Source: Nephromyces sp. MM_2019 (taxonomy: Eukaryota > Apicomplexa > Aconoidasida > Nephromycida). Taken from it: 58,356 nucleotides of DNA. The stretch is taken from the NCBI GenBank assembly GCA_015657535.1, contig JADHZB010000546.1:1-58356 (forward strand), in the 5' to 3' direction. The translations under genes and the position numbers were made by a program. The notes beneath the pieces are model-generated. The model did not search any database. It was not told the origin of the DNA and worked only from the letters and a program-made list of their open reading frames with translations. Positions within the stretch are counted from its first letter, which is position 1, and each line of letters opens with the position of its first letter. Of the stretch, positions 38,305 through 52,100 are shown in pieces.

Positions 38305-40605
38305 ATGGAAAATCAGTTTGATGAGTCCAGTAGTATCTCAAGCACTGATAATGAAAATGATTATATAGTCATCAAGCCAACAACTAGAGCTAGAGCAATG
38401 AGTAATAAAGGTGCACTGCTTGCATCAAATGCATCAGAAGCTAGTGTAAATTTTCCACAAGGTATTTGACTCAATTTTGACCACTTAATTTTGAATAATG
38501 ATTTGTCAAGTTTATACAGGCGCTATAATAGATATAAATAATTCAGAAGAAGGTGTAGGTCGTGTGCAAAATCTAGTATCACTACCCAATGTTGTTATGC
38601 CTAGCTTTGCTGGTAATGATAATATCTGTGAAATAAGAGCAGCAGCAGCACATGTATTCGATATGAGCGCAATGAATGATAGGGAAATAAGAAGATCTAG
38701 CCAAATTTTTAATAAAAATAGTTTGGAATATTCTTTAAATATAACATATGAGGATTATAAGCATCGATGGAGCAAAAGGTCTAGTCCAAATAACCATGAG
38801 CTTATAGCACATAATCCAGAATTAGATTATTTATATTTCAAAGATTATGACTCGAGGAATGTTAGTAAACACCCTAACGAGAAAATAATTTTTAATACAT
38901 CTAAGGGTTCTAGCTCATTTAAAAACGTCCAAGTTGAACAAAGCTCAACAAAAAAGACCTATTCTCATAATAGTAGTAATAATATATTAGAAGTATTAGA
39001 ATGTGTTATCTGTTACGAGTTGATGCAACCCCCCATTTTTCAATGCTCCGAGGGGCATGCATTCTGCAATTTATGCCAAAAAAAAATCTCATCTTGTCCA
39101 TTATGTAAATCATATGATTTCAGTATCCGTTGTAGAGGTTTGGAGAGATTAGCTGAAGTGCTCACTGAGGTATGGCTGTAATAAAATGTGTGTGATCTTT
39201 TTTCACATTTCTAATATTAAGTCTAACTAAACAAAATTTAGACATTGGCTCTTACTAATTCTCACTATCTTAAGTACTTTCATTATGTGTGAATAATATC
39301 TTTAACACAACGAGCTATATATAGACTCATATTTATAAATCACCCAGTACACTTATACACATGTAAATTATCAAACTTAATAAGCATGTTAAAGCAGCAC
39401 AACTACACAACAGCACAATACAAAACAATAATTAATATACGAAAAATTCGCACACACAAAACTGCATTTCAGATACCTTGTGCATATGTAATCTATGGTT
39501 GTAATGTAAAATTGGCCTACCTCGAAAAAGAAAAACATCAAAAAATATGTCCTTACCAAACATTTCCCTGTTTACAATTGAAATGTAGCTTTAAGGGCAC
39601 TTCAACAGCATTAGTTGATCACCTTATAAAAGAGCATGGTTATACTCAAAATTTTAGCAATATTATTGACACGCGTTGTTCATTTGTGGATGGTGAAAAA
39701 TTCTATGGCGAAGATGAAGAATTAGAAAGCTTCCTATGGCAAAAATATATATACACGTGTTATAATTACAATTTCGTACTAAGATTTAACAGAGTAAATC
39801 GAAATGGTGCTAATGTTTTTATGGCAAGTGTAATCATTTTAAACCATCGTCATCATTCTCACGAGTATAATTTGAGCATTACTGGTAATGATAGAAAATA
39901 TTCCTATAAAGGTAAGAAATTTTGTGAAATGAATTAGGAAATATTTTGTTTATATTCATAAGGTACTTTGTGTCTTTATATTTATTTATACATTTATACA
40001 ATCTCATTCAAATGGGATGGTTTCAATTTATATAGGAGAAACAACTTACTGATTTTGTATATATATTTAATCCATGCAGATTTAGTGCTAATTTTATCTA
40101 TATAACAAAGTATAGATCATTTATTTTGTTTCATTATAAAAACTTTTCTCTTATGTTGAATTTAGACTCAATATTGTTTATATTAAGAGCACGTATGACA
40201 TATACAAGCTATTATAATCAATATAAATGAATTCTTTAGAAATTCGATAGAGTCCCTAAATATATATATAGGATATATACCAAAACTTAAAACTTCATTC
40301 TAAAAATAAAATATGTATTTATGCAAAACCAAAATGATATATGTAAAATTTAAGGAAAATATGTAAAATATATATATATATATACGAAAAATAAAAAATG
40401 CTTATATAATGACTTAGGACCCATTTGGACTGCTCGTAAAGGATTTGATCAAATTGAACGAGTTCGTGATTGCTTAAATATACCTGAAAATATTGCATTG
40501 TTTTTATCGGGGGGAGAAGGATCAGAAAAAGATTTAGCAAAACTTGACATCAAATTAGAGGGAAAAATTTTTCCAAGGAAACCTCGATCTAAAAATTGTA
40601 CTTGA
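38305..40605 (+). CDS. SINA/SIAH-type E3 ubiquitin ligase
   Basis: RING E3 ligase of the seven-in-absentia family. Exons 38305-38461, 38520-39169, 39473-39911 and 40418-40605 give 477 residues. A long polar N-terminal region (about 225 residues) precedes a RING: ECVICYELMQPPIFQCSEGH, then FCNLC and CPLCKS. A SINA-type zinc finger follows (PCAYVIYGCN, KHQKICPYQ, PCLQLKC, HLIKEHG). The substrate-binding domain includes a block ending HRHHSHEYNLSITG and, in the last exon, GPIWTARKGFDQIERVRDCL with IALFLSGG, which match the closing strands of the SINA domain. The extended disordered N-terminus is the main difference from animal SIAH (about 280 residues). Introns are 58, 303 and 506 nt. Ends in TGA. 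Confidence 0.88.
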
Positions 40606-41437
40606 ATATTGTAAATATTTTTGTAAACATTTCATAAACAACTTAATTTATTATTAATTAATATTAATTACTATATCTTACACATTTGCATAGATACAGC
40701 CAAATTTTTTTTTTCTTCTCATACACTTATATATATAACTTCACATCTTATAAACAAATATAGAATACTCTGTACAAACATGAACAGAATACATAGGAAT
40801 AAACATTTTAATTTGTGTTTCGAATTAAAAACAAATTACTCTGTATTATTATATACATAAGCATTATTCTACATTTCATATACATGCATATATGAGTACT
40901 TAGTGATTTACAGTTAAAACAATATTAAATTTTTTTAAATACCCATATGTATTAGTGAATATTTTACACACATATATACTGACTAATAAACAATTTACAC
41001 AAACATCGACAAATTGATTTTTTTTTAGAGATAATATTATTTTATAATACTTTTATTAAACATCAAAAATAGATGAAAATATTAAAGTTAATTAATGTAG
41101 AATGATGATAAATATATAATTTCTGTAGAATAAAAATAGTAACGTTTGGTTATTGTAAAACAACGTATTTAAATATTTACTGATTCCACGAATATTTGAT
41201 TATGATGTTTATCTAGATCCTACAAAGCAAATTTATATTATATGTCAAGTGACTGATAATATATATATTATTAATATTATATAAATTACTAGATGTGATT
41301 TGTCGAGTGTGAATAATGTGTGTGATATAAGTTATTCAATGTGTGTTATTTCGATCTAAATTGTGCGTGTGGTATAGAATTTTGTAAATAAAACTTAAAA
41401 ATGTGTTGTATGTGTAACCTGAATATCCATTTCTACA
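40606..41437. other. Intergenic between convergent SIAH and POLA2 genes
   Basis: An 832-bp extremely AT-rich spacer with short TA runs. It lies between two convergent genes, so should hold two 3' ends and no promoter. No gene is seen. Confidence 0.55.
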
Positions 41438-42359
41438 CTATTTATTAAATAAATATCTTACTTGATGCCTTGGTATAGAAATTTTAGTAATCATCTTGTG
41501 TCCTAAGGGTTTATAAATATTTACGATATATAAATGAGCTGTTATTTTCTCGAGTATCTAACTTACTTTCACAATCATTTCTATTAAAATTGATGAATAG
41601 CCTGCCTTTTACGTACTGTAAATGCATGAGATTAAATTTTATAACCATTGAGATATTATATATACACATGTTCTTACTACTGCAAAGGGTGTGTGTGCAG
41701 TTGATGAGGGAAATATAAATATACTGGGTAGAGGGTCATTTAAAATAGTTTGCTTTAGCAAAGGAAATTCAAGTGGATAGCACTCATTCCTTAAGGGGAA
41801 AAAATTTCTTTGCTAGATAAGTATAATACAAGGATAGATTTATTGTTTAATATATATAGCACAAATACATCTGTATACATAATTCATCATATAAAAGTAT
41901 ACACATACAGCAAAAATATTATAATGACACAGGTACAAATAAATACACATATAATGATAATAAATAGGCTATACATTTACACAGATAGCTAATGGTAATC
42001 AAATAGATATATAGAAATACCAATGATATTATAAATATGATTGATCAACTAATATACTCACACGTATATATATATATATATATATATATACAGACAGACA
42101 GACAGACACAGACATACATTCATAAAAATATTTATATAGAATCTTTAATGGATATAGAGATTCACAAGAAAATATCTAGTTAGGTTTTATGCAAATAAAA
42201 GTTATATGATAGAGTATACATCAAATTAACTAAGTAAGTTTACCTTAATTATTTGCTCACAAATTACTTCATATTTTGATTTTTTGGAGTAAATCACAGC
42301 ATTTTCTTCTGTGATGTGTGTAAAAAGTATATTGAATTAAAAAAACATTATACACAAAG

Positions 42360-42396
<37 letters not shown>

Positions 42397-45300
42397 TATA
42401 TTAAGTAAACATCAATTTAATCATACCAAATGGTTTGATTGGATCAGCTGAAGTTACTGCAATAGTGTGATAGCCTAATTTGAAGTAACCAGGGTTTCCA
42501 ATAAAATTAAGCTAACAAGATTTATTAAAATTGTGACTTAAATAATTAAGAAATGCTTTGTAATAGAAATAAACTATAATTGCACAACACACTTGAAGAT
42601 TTTATATACATGGATAGCATTATTTAACACTGACATTCTTTTTATAAGAAAAAATCAACTGATACACATCAAATGTGTAGGGATATAAAAAGAGCGTCTA
42701 AATCCAATATATGCATTTATTATAAGAGTACTCTTTATCTCTCTCTCACACACACGGACACACAGACAACTGTGTACTCAATTTAGTCTCCCTATTGATT
42801 TACATATATTATAAACCAAAAGAATTACATCATTTTATAGATATCACACATCTACACATATTTTTTACTGTTATTATTATTATACACACTTACATTTGAA
42901 GGTGTATTGGTATTATCAAATCTAAGTAATTCTACACATAGAGGGGGTTGTGGTAGAGGATAAAATTGACCAACTTCATTTAAGGAGGGTACTAAAATAA
43001 CTTCTGTGTGCGTTAATTTTTGGGCCTAAATTTTATAAGAATTTTTAATATAAACTCTCTGTTTTTAATGCTTTGAAAAAATATAAAACTTACTAATTCG
43101 CAGAGGTCCATTAAACAAGAATTATAGCATGCATAGATATCCCCCTTATTATCCTTTTTATTACACAAAATAAAAAAAATTAATTAAAGAATTGTAAAGT
43201 GTGTGTGCTTATAGACATACACACTTACGTTATTATCAATGATAGGGCCAAATAACAAGAGGATATTGGGTGGATCCTCAAGAGTTTGGCGATACAAAAC
43301 AGATGAACCTTTGTTTATATACAGAAGTTTGTGTGTGTATATATGGGTTTTTATGTGTGTGTGTGTGTATGTGTAATGGATGGGAATATGTGTAGTTGGT
43401 GTATGTGCTTAGTCGGTGTGTAAATGTGTGAATGTGTATATATATATAGCAAATACAAAATGAAGATGAGATTGTGCAAAATATGGTGTATAAGATATCT
43501 GCATAAAGTGTGGAAAACAGGGTTCACAGACCTTTTTCAATGGGGCTAAGGAATGGCCTTGTGAATAGTGTTGTATAAGCACATACAATGTGTGTGTGTG
43601 TAAATTCAGAATTCTATTATGTTGAAATATAAGGATATATGGACAAAAATAGTAAAAGGATGATTCAATTCCTACATTTGATTCAATATCTTCTTTTGAA
43701 GATTCAAGCGTGAGCTCTTGTATAGTTAAACCGTCAACTGGTAAATTACAAGCAAAATATGAACAAAGATGTTTGATTTCAAATAGTATGTGTGTGTGTA
43801 TGTGTGAATTTGTGCTGTAATTATAAAATTCGAATATAGATGTTTGATATCAAATATAATGTGTGTGTATAAATGAGTTATGGTATACCCATTATAAATG
43901 TATAGAAGATTATTCATAGTGTATATTGATAAGTTATTTATATCTAATTTACATGTGTATATGAATGATCAAACATATAATAATCATCTAATAGTGGTGT
44001 TTATCTTATATCTATTCTTACATAATTTACTAGGATAGAAATTCTGTGAATGCTCATCATTAAAGCTTGTTCCAATTGCTGCAATCTGTGACAAATCAAG
44101 GTGTATTTACACTTTAATCTACATACACACACCTAAAATGAACTAACCATTTGCCCAGGGTAAAAACAAAATTCTTCAAGATTTGATGTCTAGTAGAAAA
44201 TAATAGTGTGTGTTTAATAATCGCATGGTAAGTGTTGTTTATACTGAACGTACATTGAGGTAGAAATTCGCTATATTTCCCTTGGATAATTGTGCATCAC
44301 CTATTGTGTGTTATATATATATATATTCCAAATTAATTACTATACACATTATACTGTTATATAGATAGCCAATTTATATTGATTATATATATATATATAT
44401 ATATATACATAGAAATGTTAATATGTAAATATTTATAGATATATTAACCTTTCAAGAGGGCAGACTGTGCAGAAAATCTAAGACCTATAGGCTTCCTCAG
44501 TTGACCCATAACAACCTTTGGTATCTAATCAAATAATGTGTGTAGGGGATTATTATACTTAAATAGTATGTAATATATTTAAATATCTCTTTTACAATGT
44601 TAAACAATGTGTAAATTCTAATTGTATATCCAAGTGAAGTTGAGGTGTATAGATGTTATTACAGTTATATATAGAATGATTCTTGATCATAGATTGTTGA
44701 AACCGACATATGTAGGCCAATTCAAATTAGTTTAATAATTATTCTCATAATGTGTTACATTTTCAAACTCATGAGAAAATAGGCTCACTATTATAAAATT
44801 GGTAAACTACAAAAATGTGTAAACACCTTTCTAGGTGATTATAGATTATCTATAGCCACAAATATGTGTACACATAATAGTAGATGATTAGAGCTAGTCT
44901 ATCATTACAGAATATGTATAGATTTTACCTGATGTGCATACCCTACAGGTACAATTGAAATATCTTCTACATCATTAGGATTTATAAGAAATTTGCCCCT
45001 CCATTCTTCACTTAATTTCTTACACATTTCATCAATAAAATATTCTTCTTGCACATTTCTTTGATCTTCATTTGTATTCATCCAGCCCGTTGTTTTGTAA
45101 TAATTATCAGAGGCTAAAAATATTGTGTGTAATTGTAACTATTTTAGTAGGGAGATGAATTACATGGAAATTTATATATAGTATATAATATAGATTTAAT
45201 TTTGTTAGGATCATATATATTGTTGCATATCTTAGTTAAGAAATGTGTAATATGCAAATATATACTGTGGAGAAAAGTGTTCAATAAATGTGTATATACG

Positions 45301-46316
45301 CATCTTCAGATATAAACTGTATAGTTTTACATAAGATATTTGTAACCAAAAGTACATAACATTTCACAATTGTATATCTATATTAAAACACAGATATATT
45401 AAAATAGTTCTCTCTGTATATATATATAAATGTAAATATATATACAACACACATCTTAATCATTTAATTCATATAAAATCTCTACTATACACAAGCATCT
45501 TAAAACCATGTATATTACATAAACGTAATTATATATACACACATCTTAAAATCATGCATATTATATGAAGAATTTTATATTACACACAGACATACAAACA
45601 AAAAATCATTTAATTCATATAAACTCTAAAAGACTGTGTAGATATAAATGTGCACATAATACACATCATGAATAATTTGAATCATGATAACTCTATAAAT
45701 TGTGTATATACACACAACGACCTTGTTTACAAATCTGGAGATTTAATGTGTGTCGTGGTGCCTTAAATGTTTGTGGAAGAGGCCCGTTGGATTCCAGGGG
45801 TAATAAGCGATGTGTGTGTATTGGTGCCCTTACCATAAGGTTATTTTTGTTGACAAAAGTGTACTCAAAATTAGCCTTAAATTCAGGGTGTTGTGTAAAC
45901 CAATTTTCAAGTGTGTCTTTAAATTCTTCATCCATTGTGTGTGCATTTGTTAGGGTTTTGAGTACATCGAAATTTTTCATATGTGGATAGCCAAAGCTTA
46001 GAGATCGTTTGAGCGCTTCATACTAGTATATTAGAGTGTTGTGTATGTATAAATATGTGTGTGTGTATAGTGTAGTAATGTATATATAAAAGCGTATGTG
46101 TTTACTTGTAGTGTGCTGTGTTGTTTTATATTGTACATAAAAAAAGTGTAGATATGTGGGAATATATATATACATATGTACAAATTTAATTTAAAGGCCT
46201 AAACATTCCATCAATGGATATGTAAGATGTGTGTGTAAATTTATATATTAGCAAACACTTACTAAATGCTCATCCAACGATTTGTTTGGAGTTGATTTAT
46301 TAGGAGGGCCTTGCAT
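41438..46316 (-). CDS. POLA2: DNA polymerase alpha subunit B
   Basis: Regulatory B subunit of the polymerase alpha-primase complex, which starts leading strands and Okazaki fragments. Seventeen exons (minus): 46316-46263, 46022-45722, 45113-44929, 44524-44449, 44300-44254, 44189-44148, 44085-44031, 43737-43676, 43613-43532, 43308-43229, 43144-43094, 43025-42894, 42511-42427, 42308-42244, 41812-41678, 41615-41567, 41502-41438. Phases close, giving 521 residues (human about 600). Family landmarks in order: LQICKQASDNYYKT, NLEEFCFYPGQMIAAIGTSF (the OB-fold FPGQ motif), VCAYTTLFTRP, PPNILLLFGPIIDNN, EVILVPSLNEV with YPLPQPP, FIGNPGYFKLGYHTIAVTS, IIKQRNFFPL, and YVKGRLFINFN. It is shorter at the N-terminus than human. 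The end is slightly uncertain because the last exon could splice again at GTAAGA near 41461. Introns are packed with GT/CA and TA runs. Confidence 0.92.
42064..42110. repeat. (TA)n then (CAGA)n microsatellite
   Basis: An unbroken TA run (about 42064-42090) is followed at once by CAGA tetranucleotide units (to about 42110). It lies inside the POLA2 intron between the exons at 42244 and 41812. A second TA run sits at about 42364-42392. Confidence 0.9.
43347..43372. repeat. (GT)n microsatellite in POLA2 intron
   Basis: A GT-dinucleotide run on the plus strand (CA on the POLA2 sense strand) in a 223-nt intron that is GT-rich throughout. Similar short GT and TA runs occur in most POLA2 introns, for example 43591-43600, 43791-43805 and 44384-44406. 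Confidence 0.85.
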
Positions 46317-47886
46317 GTTTGATATAATTAAATATAGTCAAAACACATTATATAAGTTTATACACATCTGAATTGTATGTAGTAGCGATGTGTGGTTATG
46401 TGTATGTGTGTGTGTGTATGTTTATATATGTGTGTATCTATTTGAGTGGTGGGTTCCAAATGTGTAGGGGTGCTAGATATATGGTGCTTTGTTTATAGCT
46501 TATATGAAGAAATTGTAAGTAAAATTAAATGTATTTATATTGTCTGACGTTAGGTAAGAGATATATGCTGATATGTGGAGTATTTGTAGGTGTGTATAGC
46601 CTAGGTTTATTGTGCATTTTTAAGTCATATCAAGGTGTATCTGTGTGTAAATACGGTGTGTGTAAGCTCTGTGTATGTGTGTGGATTAGTTCTGTGAGCG
46701 AGTAAGTTGTGTGTTGTGTATGCAGGTGAGCTGTGTGTATGTGTAGATAAGTTATATATGTGTGTTGATAAGTTGTGTGTTGTGTATATTGATGAGCTGT
46801 GTGTATGTGTAGATAGGTTGTAAATATGTGTGGGTACGCTGTGTGTGTGCTTATAACTAGGCTCCTTTGTAGGTGTATGTATGAATCGGTTCAGTTGTGT
46901 TTGTTTATAAATAGGGTAAAATCGTGAGCATGTGTAAGTAGGACAAGTTCGTAGGTGAGTTTAAGTAGTACAAGTTGTGTCTATTTGTTAATAGATTGCT
47001 GATTGTGTGTGTTTGAGTAGGGTGATTTTGTGTTTGTTTGAATAGGGAAATTTTATTTATGAGTGGATATAATATGATGTGTGGGTACTTAATGAAACTT
47101 ATGATCAAAATATTTGAGAGTGAGATTATATATATTTGTGTGTATAATTGGAGTTATACAAGCATAATAACCCTTATAAGACATAGATTGTTATAGATTT
47201 TATACCATCATGCTGAATGACTAGAGTTAACTAACACTTACAGCAAACACATACATACAAATAAATACACACACACATATGTTCATACATAGACACAAAT
47301 CTGTGTGTAAGATATACACAGCACACAAATATACCAATACTCGTGTAATCACACGAAATATATATAAACATAAATACACACTTATTTATAAAAAATTTAT
47401 ACGTATTACTAATGTACAAACTCTCACACATGTAAATAAATAAATATATACATACACATCTTTATATATATGATATAACACAAACCAACGCAGACTAAAC
47501 TCAAATATCACACACATCAAAATATGCACAATAACCATCAGCACACACACACGCGCACATTCCTAAGCTTTAACTAGTTTATACTATATATACTTTCCAC
47601 AAATATAAACATTTCATAATCCTTACATCTACACATTATAATTAAATATCTACAAATCACATATTAATACTTTTTACTAACATCCAATGTGAATAATTAA
47701 AAACGGATTATACACACTTAATTTAACTTCAATTCTATCAACAGACATACAAATAAAACATATAATATTTGAACAAGATTTGAGGCAAAATCTTGCACAC
47801 ACTCAACCAGCTTAACATCAGGTACATTAACTATTTCTAATTTCAACTTTTAAACACATCTCACATTCATTATAATCTTGCATATT

Positions 47887-47919
<33 letters not shown>

Positions 47920-49184
47920 CCATACACAATTACCTAACTTGCCTACATATTCATCTACACACACCTGTCCAATTGATTAAATATATAGGTGTATATAGGC
48001 ATATACATATCCACCTGTCCATACATTCCAACTCAAATATGGTATTATATACATTCATACACACATTCCATATTGAGGATATATAAATAGAAAGATATCC
48101 ACACACCAATTCCAAACTTGGTTAAATTTATATTACACCCAGACATGGCTTGATAACTCTCTTAAAATATACAAACTTTATAACGATTAATTTTATATGT
48201 AACAAACCATTCACACCTTTTAGACACATTATTTACACACACAAGCAAAGTGCCATCAGACATGAATAATGTCTCCAATTCTCTAATAAGCACCTCATGC
48301 TCATCTTATTTTACTCTTACCGCCATGAAGTCTTTTATAAAGCCTCTACACACTACCGAGATATTTAACTTATATAAATCCTACACACAACTCTACTCTC
48401 TTCATATAGAGTTTATATAATCCCAAAACCTATTTGAAATATCACGTAAACAATCTTTCCTATTCTTTTATGCTATTCTGAAAACTTTTTCAAGCCTTTG
48501 TAGTAAATTAAAATAACCCATATTAGTTTAAGTGAATTACATACAGATTTTTATATAGGTCTGTGTCACTTATAGCTTTGATATTGACGGCTTGGATCGT
48601 AATCATTTGAGGAAACTAATCAACTGTTTATGTCGGACCACACACACTTGATTCAGCTGATTATATTATATATATAGTTGATATATATATGTATTTAGGT
48701 ATATATATCAATTACAGGCACTATTTCTAAAAGTATTTACAGGACCAAAGCAAACACTTTATTCTTTAGTTCACCCACATTTGCACAAGTAGGAATATAC
48801 TCTTAAGCTTATTGAGCCTATAGTGATAAATGATATACTCCAAAGCTTTAATTATACACTAAGAATAAGAAGCTTATATGTTGAATTGCACTACACATCA
48901 CAAATGCACACACAACCTTGATTTCAGATTTATTTTATAAACATAAACAAAACAACTTATTTAGAGATCTTAGATACATGTGTATACACTATGCATACAC
49001 ATCTAGGGTTTAATTACAAATATATACAAGTAAATACACATATGATCTCAAAACCCTACATACACCCATAAATCATAAATTAAGCTTTTAATAAAATAAA
49101 AAATTTGTTTACAGGTACACAACAATCTGATATAACTACATTTACACCAGTCTGACATAATTACATTTATACTTTCATCACATC
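46317..49184. promoter_or_regulatory. Divergent 2.9-kb POLA2/karyopherin intergenic region
   Basis: No gene is seen. The plus strand is strongly T/G-rich from about 46030 to 47150, then A/C-rich from about 47230 up to the 49185 start, so the composition flips near 47.2 kb. Since the genes diverge, each has an A/C-rich sense strand. It must hold both promoters. A TTGTTTACAG at about 49107-49116 could be the acceptor of a 5' UTR intron of the right-hand gene. Imperfect copies of TCTGAYATAAYTACATTTA occur twice just upstream of its ATG. Confidence 0.65.
46704..46835. repeat. Tandem 66-bp minisatellite, two units
   Basis: Units 46704-46769 and 46770-46835 both begin AAGTTGTGTGTTGTGTAT and share GAGCTGTGTGTATGTGTAGA. 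Related but less regular GT-rich sequence continues on both sides (about 46600-47060). Confidence 0.7.
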
Positions 49185-52100
49185 ATGGTATCCCTACCAC
49201 CTTCAGATATAACTATAGAAGCTGTAAATACGCAATTACAACTGTTTTATAACAGCATCGAACCATCTGTTAGAGTTAATGCAAATACTTGGCTATTATC
49301 ATTTCAAAAATCTCCTTCTGCATGGGAGGTGTGTAAGCAATGCCTCCTATTACCACAAGAAGGTTTACTACAATTTATGGCAGCTCAAACATTAGCTTTT
49401 AAAGCAAAACAGACCTCAGATCAACTCTCTGTCTCACAGAAGCGACAGCTTGTTCATTTTCTTTTTGAATATTTGGAAGTTTTATTTACAGACCAAACAA
49501 TTGATTCACAGGACACGATCTTGCTAAATTTTTCCCAGACGCGTTCTCTCACTGTTTCTTTGGTTGAGAGATTGTGTGAGTGTATTGCATACCTCTTGAT
49601 GCAATGTTTACAAGATTTTAATGGCTTTATAAATGAATTATTTCAATTTTCTGAACGTTCACTTTCCAAAAATATAAATGTTTTATCACTAAGATGGGCC
49701 TCCCTAATTATTTTTACTAAATTTCCTGAGGCAATTGAGGTTATGAATCTTCCAAACAAGCGGGATATAAGCCAATCTAGATTAATGTTATGTGAGGCGG
49801 CTGTACCACACCTTCAATCATTTGTTTCTCAGTGTTTATTTGAGTGCTCACTCATACTTAGTTCAGATCCATCTTCAAACACCAATGAAATCTTTTTAAT
49901 CACTGAGTCATGTGTACAATCTTCATATACCCTCTTAACCAAATGGATAGAACTTTTTCCACACATCAAATTCCTTTATGATATTAACCTCACAAAACAG
50001 CTGTCTAGGATAATCCTTATGCATGATACAAACCCAAATACAACCGATTTCTGTGTGTTTATTATTGCACACTTATCCAATTACATGGGCATATGGAAGG
50101 AAGACTTATCCGATGATACGAACGCTTATCCATACAATAATAATTTCATGAATTATAAACTCCTAGAAGCTTGGTCAAGGCTCTCATATTCAAACAATGA
50201 AGTTGAAAGTACATTCATATCCTCAACCTTCATTAGGAAATTCTCAGAACTCCAACTGTCATTACAAAGAATTTCTCAGGATACTCAAGAATTCCAAGAA
50301 CTAGAAGATGATCAGCAACACACACTCTATGGTATAAATGGACTGACTTTAGCAGATGCAAACATCATAATGGGTTGGAGCCATGTCGCCATTACTTTCT
50401 TAGAAGGCTACCCACAATTTTTATTTACCCGTGAAACTTCACCCGAAACAGAATTATTGAAGAAGGTGTTCTTTCAGTTATGGACACTACACCCGTCTAC
50501 CGCTATGCTCTGTTTCGATATTATAACCACAATCAAGGAACTACAAAGAGAATCACTTATACCAGAGACACTACTTGTATGCTTTATTGAAGATTTCCTT
50601 GCTCACTGCCTTACCTCACTCCTTAAACAAGCGCGCAGGGACCAAAGTTATTGGGGTTTCCTCAAAGACACACGACAACAGCCTCCCAATAGTATCTCCT
50701 ATATATCACCCACACTCAAATACAGTGAAGGTATGAGTGTATCTACAAGCCCTGATGAACGTGAAGTTTTCCTCGAAGAAGCTTCTGAAGTATTCTCTGA
50801 CCTTTTCTTACTACACCAAAATATTTATAGCCAAAAACCAGGTGTACATACACAATTCTTGCTTGCCTGGGTTTCCAGTTTTACACAAGCAATAGAAAAG
50901 AATGACTTAGAGGGGTTAGAAATACACTTATATTTCACCGCTAAGCTTATAAAATCATATCAAAGTATACCTGAGGTATTCTTCAACCTCTTTACAATAA
51001 TACAATCGATACCTTTAGATCCTCATTGTGGTAAAGCTATTTCCGAGCTTATTATATCTTCTTCACCCTATATGAATGCAAAAAATATATCACCTGACAT
51101 TTGGATAGCATCATTTAGATGCTTGATTACACATATGAAAAGTGTACCCCTTAACGCCTCAAAAGGGCTCTACTATTTGTGCTTCGAAGCTAATGAAAAG
51201 TTTCATCAGTTCCATATCACTAACCCTGAACAAGCAAGAGAATGCTTACATTTCTTCTTCCAATTCGTTGAGGCTAATTGGCCACGTTTCTCATTATTTG
51301 TTGATGTGGCTATCCATGCAAGTTGTGCATTCTTACTTATGCGCTCAAGCAATTTAGATATAAAATCAAACTTTCACATCTTATTTACTCCTACTGCAGC
51401 CTCATTGCATGCACTAATTACCGAGATCTCTAATAATAACAATAATCTAACAGCTGATACAAAAAGAACTGCATATAGGCTACTATATCGTTTAAATTAC
51501 TGCTTCTCTGCCATAGAAATGACCATATCACAACAATATGATAGAGAGAAAACACAAAATTTCCGTACAGTCCAATCAACTATTGATAGTGTACCTACAC
51601 ATCTTATGCTTAGAATGACACTGCAGCAAATCTTATCTGAAGCACAATTTAACACCTCTGCACCTTCGCATCTTACCCCTACAGATTTCTTGACACCTAT
51701 AGATCAAACTTCTAATATATATAACAACATCAATCCTATAATCTTATGGAGTCAGCTCATACAACTTTCCCAAATCATAGCCTTGAATATTCCCTTCCTC
51801 AACAATACAAGACACATCAGCTGGATTAGCCCAAACAAGGCATTACGTGAACAGTTAGAAGGTGATTACAATGACATCATAGATACACTAATTGAATGCC
51901 TACGTCGCTTTGTGAGGTTACTAGGGCTAAGCTATTCAACACTTCCGTGTTGGAATAGCTTACTACAACTCTGCCACTCTATGATTCACAACCACACCCT
52001 CAAACACCCATGGCCTGACTCTGAATATGCAGAGTCAACGGCAAAGGGTATAGTACTATTATTAATATCAGATTTATTTCAGAAACAACCTCCCTATCTA

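Noticed and set aside
45723..45834. An intron donor GTAAGG at 45833 in POLA2
   Set aside because: Using it leaves the next exon out of phase; reading through to G|GTCGTT at 45721 restores the phase and gives the conserved LQICKQASDNYYK segment.
46400..48100. Telomere or CRISPR-like array from GT/CA repeats
   Set aside because: The repeats are irregular microsatellite and minisatellite sequence with no spacer structure and no fixed telomere unit.
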